A stretch of 64,000 bases of DNA from Balanoglossus misakiensis. Lineage: Eukaryota > Hemichordata. Shown here one piece after another: positions 30,501-41,527 of the stretch. The notes beneath the pieces are model-generated. The model did not search any database. It saw only the letters and a list, made by a program, of their open reading frames with translations, and had not been told where the DNA came from. A program made the translations under genes and the position numbers. The stretch is from positions 16,306,001 through 16,370,000 of the forward strand of contig CM082578.2 of assembly GCA_040954595.2 (NCBI GenBank). Direction: 5' to 3'. The stretch's first letter is position 1; the number at the start of each line of letters is the position of its first letter.

Positions 30501-33500
30501 CTAGTTGTCACACATTTCGCACCCGTCCAGTAACATCATAGTTTTTTTTTCCATTTTATATGTATTATGCACATTCCTCTGTTCCTTTAAAATGTTTGTA
30601 TCAAATGTTGCCCTGTTTTCAGATTCCAAATGGCAGTCAGATCTACAAAAGCCAGCTGCAGAACATCATGTATATCATCATCAAGAAATTTGAGTACGAC
30701 GAGAGTTACAACTTTGAGAAAGAAGGAGAGGATGAGATCATGTTCATGGAATACAGAAAGCAACTCAAAGTATTGTTTGACAATATAGCGCAGTTAGATC
30801 ATCAATTGGTCTTAGCAACCATTCATCAGGTTGTTGTGACAACACTAAGGTAATTAGAAGATTCCTTCCCTTTCAGCCTGAATTACTGGTGTGGAAGTGG
30901 TTTTAATTAATGGTGCACATATATCCCTAGAGCATGTCCCTCATCTCATGGGTCAATGCTTAGAAGAATGTGCGCAGATTAATTGTCACAACTAGTCGCC
31001 TTTCAATGTCACCATGACCCAGGTCTTGAAAGTGAATCCTAGTTGTCACATGAGTGTCACTACTGTTTTACACAAACCACACACTGATGTTTGGCTTGCC
31101 TTTTAATCTTTTAGTATGATATCACAAAGTCCAGTCATGAATCACCTCGTACATGTATTCATGTTCATTTGAGATGAACGCTAATGGTCAAAGGTTAAAG
31201 AGCACCCCATATTTTGCTTCATTGATGGATAGCAAGCACTGAGTTGCACGAACTAAAATCTTGGACTGACGAGTTGTTTGCTTCTCACAGACAATGGGAA
31301 AGTGTGAAGTTCACAGAAGTGGAGTTAGCTGTGAGGTTCCTCTACAATATAGGTGAAGCAATCCCGGCCAATCAGAGCAACCATTTCATGGGTGACTCTC
31401 CAAAAGTGACGGCCATGAAAGAAATGATGGCGATGGTAAGTCGTGGTTTTACTGCCTTGACATAATTGGGTTTCAAATATGAGAAGATGTGACTGGGTAG
31501 CAGAATTGGTGACTTGAAGTTTCTATGGAGATGGCACTTTAAAACCAGGGAGATTCACCTCAATTTAACTTACCTTTTGCACACCTCTATGACATCAGCA
31601 TCCTAAATACACATATAATTCCATCTTGCAGCTGGTGACCAGTGGAGTTGTTGGCCATTCACACTTTGCTGTTGGTCTACAGGTAAGTTTGCCCTTGGTA
31701 TTTTCGCTATCATCAGATGTATTTCATTTTGCCAGCTATATCTACCATGGTTATCATTCCCCTCTCCCGATCACATTTCCCTCACCGATTTCGCTTCCAC
31801 CAGGTGTTCGAGACGATATGTCGCTACGACAAGTTCTTCAACCTGGAACCCCAGCATATCCCACAAGTGATTGCAGCATTTCTGGACGAGAGAGGGCTGA
31901 GAAATCGGCATGTGAATGTCCGCAGCAGGACCTCCTACCTGTTTTGTCGCTTTGTCAAAGCCGTCCGAAATCACTTGCATCCGTATACAGAGGAGATTCT
32001 GAAAAGACTGCAAGAAATCATGGTCATCGCCCCACCAGTAAGTGCTCCTTCAATTCTTCAATGAACGTGAAATAGGAATGTTGTGTTGCTCATGCAGTTC
32101 AAATTCTTCACACCTGAATGTCAGTTTTAAACACAAGTTATGTACATTTCCTTTCTTCTCAGGATAATGGCCACCCAGCCCTCCTCTCTAGCGATGACAT
32201 GCTGTTTATTTTTGAGTCTGCTGGCGTTTTGGTCGTAGCAAGCCAGTTCTCACCAGAGGTAAGATGGTCACAGTATCTTGATTTCAACTATGACAACTCA
32301 CCATTAGGATTCATCTCAGCGTGAGGGGGGAGGGAAGAGACTCCAGGCGCGATCCTGTGAGACAGCAAAGGGTCATATGTATAGTTGTGATTCATGACAA
32401 TTGTGTTTATTTTTCACAGAAAAAACTACTTCTGATGAAGAACATTTTAGCACCACTGATTGCTAAGTTTAACTCGGTTTTACCCAAACTGTGCAAAGAA
32501 CAAGATGAAGAGCAACAATTAGTATATGCAGAGCTGGTCAGCCAGTGTATTTCATGTGCAAGGTATGTGTATTATTAGCCTATAGATGGTGCTGTTCATA
32601 TCATCGATCATTGCTGCAGAGAGTTTCTGAGTTGCCACTTTGACCCTTCCAAGAGACATCACAGGACAGGAGAGGGTCAGAGATGCATTATCTATCACTG
32701 CTATCTTTCTCACACCTGTCTTTTAAATCCAGAAAAGTAACTTGTGATAAAGCGTAACAGTCAAATTGCTAATTTGTCAATTTGATTTAGATGAATTAGT
32801 TTTGTGTTTAACAAATAACTTTTGGGATTGTATGCATGGATGTTTGTGATCAAACATGTATGTGTAAGTGTCTATCATCAGTTTAGCTTTTTGTATACCT
32901 GATAATTTAAATAATTTCTACAGAAATAACATAAACTTCACTTTTCACAATGTAAAGTGCAATTATACACTAGTTGGATTTGTAGCTACACATGTTTTGA
33001 GTAAGTCACATGGGTAATCCATTTTTCCCATTACTAAATATCTTAGAAGCCTCATACCGTCAAATCTTGGCCCAGAAGCTCAGCCAAGTGAGCTAGAGTA
33101 TGTGAAGTAAGTATAAACCGAACAAGGGTAGTTCGGATTTCAATCAATTCCAAATCCAAATTGCTGCATTCTGAATTCCTAACATGAATCAGAATCAGAA
33201 ATTTTCAGATAAAAAATCTGATATCTTTGTTGACTGCACATTGACACACCTCCATCATCTTCTTCTTGCCCCCACAGCCGGACCAGCAAGGCATTTCACA
33301 CCAACCAGACCATGAAGCAATGTGGCTGCGAACCCTGTTACCTAGAAGCTCTTCAGGTCTTCCTGCATGCCTTGGACACACCGTATCAACGACAGGTCGT
33401 CCACTCAGCTGTACGCCAGTATTTGCATCGCATGATTGTATGTCTGGAGACTTCTGTACTGCCATACATCCCCATAGCTGTGGAGCATTTACTCAAGGGC

Positions 33501-35610
33501 TGCAGTGCCAAGGACATTCAAGAGTTTATCCCTCTCATTAATCAAATTATTAGCAAATTTAAGGTGAGTGTGTAGGCATGTTTTATTCCAAATGTACAAT
33601 ATGTCTTTCAAATTATCAGCAGTGTGATGTAACCACATTCATAAAAGTTTACGCTTTTTCTTCACAAAACCTCCAATGATGTGAAATCATTCAAGGATCT
33701 GCAAATATGGTCTAACACTTGTCCCTTTTTCCACCTTTTGCAGAAATTAATCGTCCCCTTCTTACAAGAAGTGTTCATGCCGGTAGTGACGACCATTTTC
33801 GCAGTGTTGATGCAACCGGTGGACGCCAATGATACTCAAGCTGCAAAAGAGAAACAGACACTGCAAAGAAGTTACTTTCAGTTCCTACAGGCGCTTGTTG
33901 TCAATGACGTGGTGGAAGTCATTTCAAATCAGAGTGAGTATTATCCTGATGGAAAACCAAAACCCAAATGTTTGTTTTACTTTTGTCACCTTTTTGTGGT
34001 ACATCTGTGTAACTAATTCATTTTATGGTTAATTTTCGATCACGCTGCATGGGGATACTGAAGATAGCAAAGTTGCTTGTTGATAGAACTTTTTCTCTTA
34101 GCATTCACACCTTACTCTTAACTCTCCAGGTCCTCAAGATGGCCACCGTGTTCTCTTGACGGTGATAGAGGGCGCTGTTAACTTTCCTGATCCTGTGGTG
34201 AGTGTGTGGAAATATCTTTGCTGAATTATCCATTAACATGGGTCAGCTAGTTTTAGTAAGATTGTTTCATTTCCACCGGAAACCAGCTGATTGCAGTCAT
34301 GATGATATCATTTCCTAAATAGTAGAATATCAGTTTCTAATGATAACTCTAATTATCATAAATGTGCAGTATCGATGACTTGACGTGTCAGTGTAAGAAA
34401 AATTCTATTATCAATCAGACTGATACTGCTGTTGTTTTTGTCCAAAACGAGACAGCAGGTGGCCAGACATAACATTTAACACTATACATCATCTTGCATG
34501 CTAAACACCACTTGTGTAATCCAGTACTCAATGGATGCCATGGTGATTCACGATTAACCTTTTTTATCTGAAGGACATGTAAATTAACAAATGGTGAGCA
34601 GCTGAACAAACTGACAGATGGCCTCCTAAAATGGAAGTTTTATGTTCAGAACAAGCTATTCACACGTTTGCCTATAGACGCAAGCACAGCAATATCTTCA
34701 TGTACGTCATTCACTCTGTAAGTTATAAAATGACAACATCAATCAATCAGTTTCTGTTTCTGTTTCATTTCAGTCTCAGAAGACCTGCTTTGCAATTCTG
34801 CGAAAATTGGTTGAGGTATGGGGTAGCGAAGACGGACCTGCCGGTTTCCGAGAGTTCATTTATAAGAATATTATTCCCGCCTGCTTCCATGCACCACTGA
34901 AATCCACGTTCGATATGAACGACGGCCAGACTTTTCTGGTGAGTGCATTTTGTCATAATGATCACATCATCTGGTGTTTCCCCCAGGCAGTTACTTTTTT
35001 GCACAGAAGCCCTTTCGATAACACCTGATTTATGAAAAAAAAATTTGGACTTTGATTTTTGCATTCTATCATTTTCCTTTCAGGCTCTGCAGGAAGACAG
35101 TGCATTGCTGAAAACAATACTAGCCAAACAGGGTGCCAAAGCACACACATTTCTCCAACAGGAATATTTACCTTCTCTACATGTTTTGCCAGACCTTGCA
35201 CAGGTTAGTGACTGTTATATATTTTTAATTCAGTGGAAATGACATGTTGATTTTGCTACAGGTAAGCTGTTCAAGCAGTGTTTGTGAAGAGCTGATGAAC
35301 TGAATTCTCTGTCCTTTACTATTCAAGTCAACCTTTTTGATTGACTCATCCGTGTTTTTAATTTTGCAGGAATTCTGTCAAGCACTGGAGCAGACTGACA
35401 CAAAAGTTTTTAGAAATTATTTTAAGGCAAGTTGAGGTTAATGATCCGTGTTTACCATTAGAGCGACCATCCAGAGAAGGCGTGACTAAACAAAAAAGAA
35501 ATTGCAACTTTAAGTGACATTTGAAAATCTACCTCCCCCCCCCCCCCAACTCAATGTTTACCAATGTGTGTTTTGTCTCACAGGCATTTCTGCAGAGGTT
35601 GAAGTCGTGA
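27504..35610 (+). CDS. XPOT: Exportin-T (tRNA nuclear export receptor)
   Basis: Karyopherin-beta family RanGTP-dependent exporter of mature tRNA. Twenty-one exons join in phase to 962 aa, the length I recall for human: 27504-27563, 28004-28143, 28339-28408, 28635-28853, 28988-29071, 29262-29531, 29719-29798, 30008-30164, 30623-30849, 31291-31435, 31632-31682, 31804-32037, 32163-32258, 32420-32562, 33278-33563, 33744-33933, 34130-34197, 34774-34938, 35084-35203, 35370-35426, 35584-35610. Matching blocks include MDEQAL at the start, YLRILMAID, VVGAYVSWID, NFEKEGEDE, MEYRKQLK, KVRSRTAY-like VRSRTSYLF, RTSKAF, QEFIPLINQI, and YLPSLHVLPD. The ending KAFLQRLKS matches KVFFQRAKP. Intron 20 must use a GC donor. 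A possible in-frame 60-bp cassette exon lies in intron 14. HEAT-type helices are expected throughout. Confidence 0.96.
27584..27622. repeat. (ATTC)n microsatellite
   Basis: Tetranucleotide run of about nine units with one variant, 20 bp inside XPOT intron 1. Confidence 0.9.
30374..30511 (+). repeat. Interspersed repeat family, copy 1 (XPOT intron 8)
   Basis: About 138 bp from GGTGCACATATATCCCTAG to GAATCCTAGTTGTCAC. It is nearly identical to copy 2 in the next intron and related to the inverted copy in RPL18A intron 4. No open frame, no evident terminal inverted repeats and no tRNA-like A/B boxes were seen. It could be a SINE or a MITE remnant. Confidence 0.85.
30912..31050 (+). repeat. Interspersed repeat family, copy 2 (XPOT intron 9)
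   Basis: Same orientation and same ends as copy 1, differing by a few substitutions, for example GTGCGCAGATTAATTGTCAC against GTGCATAGAGTAATTGTCGC. Confidence 0.85.
33047..33106 (+). CDS. XPOT: Candidate 60-bp cassette exon of XPOT
   Basis: Inside intron 14 a CTTAG acceptor (to 33046) and a perfect GTAAGT donor (from 33107) bracket 60 bp with no stop in the XPOT frame. Phase is 2 on both sides, so inclusion adds 20 residues (core SLIPSNLGPEAQPSELEYV) just before RTSKAF without a frameshift. Human XPOT reads FASRTSKAF here without the insert, so this would be a lineage-specific alternative exon. It could also be a chance pair of splice-like sites. Confidence 0.5.
35427..35583 (+). other. XPOT: XPOT intron 20, non-canonical GC-AG intron
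   Basis: The conserved ...RNYFK ends at AAG/GCAAGT, the classic GC-donor consensus, and the next exon opens GCA TTT CTG CAG AGG (AFLQR), matching the human C-terminus. The nearby GTTGAG would give an unrelated tail. A C-run (35537-35549) lies inside. Confidence 0.75.
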
Positions 35611-37158
35611 CAGAAGTTTCCGGAATTCACGTGACCACAAGTGCAAATAGTCCAGACCAGGTATAATACAAGGTCCAAGAAAAAGCTTTTTAGTTACAAT
35701 TACAAAGTGGAGGTCTATTATTTTTGTGGCATTCAGTTGTAGCTGTATATGCCAGGATATCTGACCTAACATCTCTCCTCCTAACTTTCCTTGATTGAGG
35801 AGGAAGCAGTCATTATCGTAGAAAATGGTTTATAACCCCAAACAAGAGGAAATTGAGGCAGGGAGTTTGGTCAGCCACTATTTGTATCACTGAATGTTTT
35901 GTGTAAATTTCTATAAAGGTGTAATGTACAAATGATATATATATTTTTTTTCGTCAAGTACTGAAATTTAAATTTCTTCATAGGTGAGAGCCGCTTTCAT
36001 TATGTCATTTTTACAGTGATAGGCCCAGTACTGGTCTGCTTAGTTAGACGGTAGGATTGAATGGAAAAATTCAATGAAAATTTTTGAAATAATCACCTGT
36101 GGCATTATAGCGTTGAAAGGTGACCAGACTACTGAATCTTGAGGCCTCTTCTACTGTGTTTTTAACTTCCTTGAAATATTCTCACAGTTGGAACTGTTTT
36201 TAAGCCCAGTTTGTCCCGGTCAACCAAAGCTGCGTATCAGAATTCTGAAACCTTTTTTCATACTTTTTTTGGTCAAAATGGAATTTACTATATGACCTCA
36301 TTTCAAGAAAAGTAGTGAGGTATGAACTCCAATCACGACTGTAATTGAGAAACAACTTGCAGTCTAGTTTTACTGAAAACATGCAAATGTCAGCAAATGA
36401 TAAAAGAATCAATTTACTCATTTCATGGTATGTTTTACTTTAAATTACCAGTTTATTAAATTTTAATCTGAAAATTTACATAGTAAAGTATGGAAAGGCA
36501 ATTAACTACTTTCTAAAAACTTTCTTTGGAAACAAAAGATGACCATTCAAAAGTCTTCTGAAGATTTTTAATATTTATTTTGACCAAAATTCAATTTGAA
36601 AGACATGTTTGTTACTGTGTCAGTGCTGTCTATGATTAGGCGTGCTGCCATTATTCATTTTCACCATCCATTGAAATGGACAATATAAAGGCATTAATAC
36701 ATGATTTTTTCCCTCAAATTTGTACTGATAAAACTTGCAAGTGCAGGACATTTTGTTTTGTGCAATACCGAAACTAACGTAGATCCCAGCCATTAATTAT
36801 GTTATATCCACACTGATTAACTAGGACACTAAAATATCCTCAGTATAATTGGTGCAATTACAGAGCTCTGTGACAACATACAGTATGAATCCCCATTTTG
36901 TTTTGCAATACAATCCAGTATGGAATAGCAATGAGTCATTTTTCACACACACAGTCATCTCTTTCAAAGTTGGTACTGATAAAAACTAATACTACCTTAA
37001 TTTTTTTGTGTATTTGATTAAAATATGATCCCATGTGGTCCCAACACAGACACTTTTTATTCAAGGCTCGGGTGCTCATAAAGGATTAATGGCCTGGTGT
37101 TCTATGTATGCATATTCATGACCACCGAGGTCAATAATCAGCTGGGCATAGATAGAAT

Positions 37159-37186
37159 GGGAATTCCCCAGCGCAGGGGATTCCCC
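37159..37186. promoter_or_regulatory. Paired NF-kappaB-like sites
   Basis: GGGAATTCCCC at 37159-37169 and GGGGATTCCCC at 37176-37186, start to start 17 bp apart. Both fit GGGRNWYYCC. The pair also forms an imperfect palindrome around AGCGCA. Sequence match only. Confidence 0.4.
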
Positions 37187-40100
37187 TGATATCTTCTATA
37201 TACGCAGTGTGCAAAATAACTGATTATGCTTTACTCAAAGCGAAGTTTCGAGCGAATGTTGCAGTTTTGGCTTTATGGAGCAAACGCACCAAAAAAGAAA
37301 ACGTTCTTGGGCTCAGAGGTAAGCTTTCTTGTTGAAATATGTGTCTCACATGGTCATTGTGATGGCACCAATCGAATCACTACGTATTGCAAATGGCATC
37401 TACCGTTTGAGGGCACTGTTGCAGGGTCAACACACACCCACGCAGTTTGTCTGCCAGGCTAAATATGGCTATGTCTCTTGAAAAAAAGACAAAAAATGTG
37501 AACACTGAATGATAAAACTGCCAAAATATCGTCTATGGAAGCCCCATTAAACATATTTAAAAGTGGTAAGATTACTACTAGTATATGTGCATAGATGTAC
37601 CATATGCGTTGAATGCCACTGCTTGGTATTGGTAAACGACTGTTGTATTGGATATCCAGCGGGATAATACCTGTCAAAACTAGTTTTTACATGTAATGAC
37701 AGGTTTTAAAACTGCGCTCCACCAAGTACATACTGCGTCAAACTCTGGCGCATATTCTGTGGCTTGCAATGTATTGCATTTTATCACGATGCAATACATT
37801 AACTGCCTCGTGAAACACTGGCAGACATTCTTATGTAACGAGGGCGGCCCGAATTCCTCAAACCGTAATCGTATATAACTTGGTAACCTTCAGTAACGAT
37901 ATCTTCATGTATGATACATGTATTTCACCACTATGCAAGACCCATGCACGGAATGCGTATAGTAACTGTATCACTATGTCACCATGTCAAGGTTAAATAA
38001 AGCTGTGACGCATTTCGGATGAGCATCTTCAATGCTTACAAAAATATCGTGTTTTCACGGAGCCAAATTAAACACACATATATTTAGGAATATATATTAC
38101 TAGAACTATCTACTGATGAAAGATTTTCAGCAGTGCCGATGTTTTCTAAACCTCTTCGAGAACCACAATTTGATGTCTTCCATTAGCCCACATTGCATTT
38201 GTTGTGTCGGTATGACCGGTGTGTGATAAGTTTGCATCACACACAGTCCATCACACGTACACAGTTAGAATTAAAAGTTGTGCCCCCATAGCATGCTGTC
38301 AAATATTGCCATCTGGACAGCCTATACATGTATATGCAAATGTACGTAAAGCCAAGGAATGCATAGTTCTGATCATCGCCACCTGCCGTGGTCGAGTCAA
38401 CGACCCAAGCGAGCGGATGATGGGCGGGATGATGGGTTCCGATAACCAATGCCCCAAGTCTACCTGTCGACCACATACATTTAGGGCCAAACAAATTGGA
38501 CAGTCAATTGCAATTCACCAGAGAATGGTAGCATTTTAGGATTACCCACGTATCGTAAATGCATATGGAGAAATACAATCGGAAAAGCCGCGGCAATGGA
38601 CTGTATCATTCAAATATATCCCAGAGTCTCCGGTGACAATGCGGACTAACGATCTGGGAGAAAGCCTTCCTTTGACAGGAAATGGCTGGCGTTTTTCCTG
38701 CTGCAACTGTGGTATGTGAGGGCTAATTTTGTAGACTGGAAATTGCCAAATAGTCGATTACAGGCACTTGCTTCGCTATCATCCTGTCTGCAGGAACCGT
38801 TGTCCCTTCTTCTCTTGTGAATTCACAGATTATTTTAAGATTCACAACCTCTCATCACCCAAAATTATATATGAGGGAAAAGTTTGACTTGTTTCGGTGC
38901 AAAATACAAGCCTTATTGTGTGTGGGTGTTATCGTTTCAGCAATGCGCTACTCCGGTTTTCAATCTTATACTCTGGGATTTCTAGACTCAAGTTACTCCG
39001 AGTCGGCTGGAGGATTTCCTACCATCTTGTTACATAAAGATATACGTTTACCGCAGAAAAAAGGAAAGTTTCCATTTAGTGTTCAGGAATAGATCCAGAA
39101 ATATAGGACAAAGTCTAAGGTATCTTAATACAGATATGTTGAAACACATGATGTACAACTTTGTATATAATTATGTAAATGTTTGTATTGGATATTTTAT
39201 AGCAGTTCGATACTTAGTTGGCCTATACCTTTGCAGTTCAAGTTCCGCCTGTGGGAAGATAAAAGTCTAACAAAAAGTGGTTAACCAAGATTAGCCAATA
39301 GTCGTCCTTTAAATCATAAAGTTGTTGCGTTCTCACTACTTTTATTTTTACCGAGTGGAAGTCGCGTAATACAGAATGTGCTGATCGTGTGATCGTGACA
39401 CCAGGTCACGTGTATATGTGTTGTTTCTTGGTCCGTCACGGACAAAAACGTGGATCTGACACATGCGCACACTCTGTATATATACATTTGTATTTCATAC
39501 ACAGATATTTTCTCCTGGAAAGTTGACAATCTGACATGATTTTTTGTAAACACGTGACGTGTATTTGGTAACCTTTGGTCAGTTTCTGGCCTCAAAAGTG
39601 ACATTCACGAGGGTATGACAATACTGTCACGTGGCAGCCGAAGGATTACTATTTCAAAACATCGCATCATGTGTATAAGCTTATTGCCGTTCCTCAGTGT
39701 AACACCACGAGTTTTCGCAACTGAAAAATTGTCTCGGTTGCATGTAGAAATGAGAATGTGCCGAAGGTTTAGGCCCCCTACAAAGTTCAAATCCTCTGCG
39801 ACTTTCTGCAGTGGTTATACGACCAGTAGGGATTTGAGAGCACATTTTATGAGCCTATTTTTAAGTGAACTGTGCCACCATTGTATGCTAAATTTACCTT
39901 GATCAGTATCACATGACAGAAAATTAGATGCGTTGCAGGCCTACTACATGTACACACACTAATATCTTCCATGCTGTCGACTCAAGAATCCCATGGATGC
40001 AGAGGTGCTGATGAATTTAAGTGTAGGTGCGCTCTAACCTAACGCCCGAAGGAAATAGTAAGTGTCGTCTCTTCCTTGTTACATGTCACTGTCAGCTGTA

Positions 40101-40416
40101 ACGTTGCGCGAAAGAGCAGGTCGCAACCACCTTTTCCCGATTCTATGCTTTGTACAAAGTAAGCATCTCCGAAGACGAGTTGTTTTATCGAGTTGTTTTT
40201 TCTTCTGCCTATAAATTCTGAAACACTTGGCACCTGAACCTCGTTCGCAAAATACCAAGTATGTATAAAGAGACGGTAGTTGCGATACAGGTCGATAGAG
40301 GGCAATGTTTTCACTTGTACGGAGACATTCGACACTGATTAGGTTTCCTGTTAATAAAGCAACTCATACGTCATCATCTGCGTGTACTGGGGAAAGTACC
40401 GCAAAGATTATTGTCG

Positions 40417-40426
40417 GGGAAATCCC
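40417..40426. promoter_or_regulatory. NF-kappaB-like site
   Basis: GGGAAATCCC, a full match to GGGRNWYYCC in the XPOT-TBK1 interval. Confidence 0.3.
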
Positions 40427-40891
40427 ATTGGTGCATATAGCATGAGACCTGAGCAGATTGTTCGCTAATACTAGTAATAGCAGAAGTCTTCTATTCATAA
40501 ACCTTCCTCGTCTTTTCTGGTGTGTGTTGTGGTATCCACTTATTTACACCTTATGATAGGCCTAACCTGATCATAGATTCAGTCAGATCGCAAGCAAGCA
40601 AGTAACAATCTCATTTCTGTTTCACGTGCAAAGCACAGTACGTGTATTGATCTTTTAGTAGCAGAGCAGCGCCATCATACGTGTATACCTGGAAACACAT
40701 TATGTTTGACGCCAAAATAACCCATGATCGGGGCACCGAAAGCTGTATGTGGGGTGATAGTTACAGAGTCCCTCCGTCCACGTGTATGGAGGGGCTCTGA
40801 TAATGATTACTAAACGATTATGTGATGGGAATCTATGTTAATCTTTATTCTATTTCTGTCCTGCAGTACCTCATACAAACTATTAGTTATA

Positions 40892-40901
40892 GGGAAATCC
40901 C
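40892..40901. promoter_or_regulatory. NF-kappaB-like site
   Basis: A second GGGAAATCCC, 475 bp from the previous one. Confidence 0.3.
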
Positions 40902-41395
40902 ATGATTTCGAACAGTTTCACTTCAAATTTGTCCATAATATGCAACAGCACTTCACGGAGTAGGTTACTGCTGCTACATACGCATTTGCTCTGCAAGGTT
41001 GTGCCGTCTCAAAACAACACACAATATAGGAAAGTCCGAGATCGGCTGAAAATTCAGTGTCCATGTTGTTGACGATCGGGGGTAGCATCACGGACGATCT
41101 TCAATGGCTGGATTTACAAGGTAGGGATGCAGCATACAGCAGTTTGTAGAGACTACTTTGTTTAGTCAACGTCCTTTTACTCATACTTTTCTTCATGTGT
41201 TGACGACACTGCAAGCGAATTCGCGGTTCTCTGTTCTGGGGAACGGAAAACAATGTTTTGAATTTAATATAAGTTTATTGCAAATAATCGGTGACATGCG
41301 AAACTGGTATATATTGTATACTTTTCAGTTTTGCACCCGTGTTCACGTCGTGTAGTTCCGTGTTTCAGGGGTAATCTGTGCCGTTGTAATGATTT

Positions 41396-41429
41396 GTGTT
41401 GTTGTTGTTGTTGTTGATGACGACGACGG

Positions 41430-41487
<58 letters not shown>

Positions 41488-41527
41488 CATGATCATGATG
41501 ATGATCATGCTCATGATGATCATGATG
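41396..41527. repeat. Compound (GTT)n/(GAT)n microsatellite
   Basis: GTT repeats pass into GAC/GAT repeats, then into a GATCATGATCATG-type palindromic tail. Confidence 0.95.

Noticed and set aside
40039-40335. 98-codon minus-strand frame beginning MSNVSVQVKTLPS
   Set aside because: Protein-like composition, but no neighbouring exons or recognisable family; not enough to call a gene.
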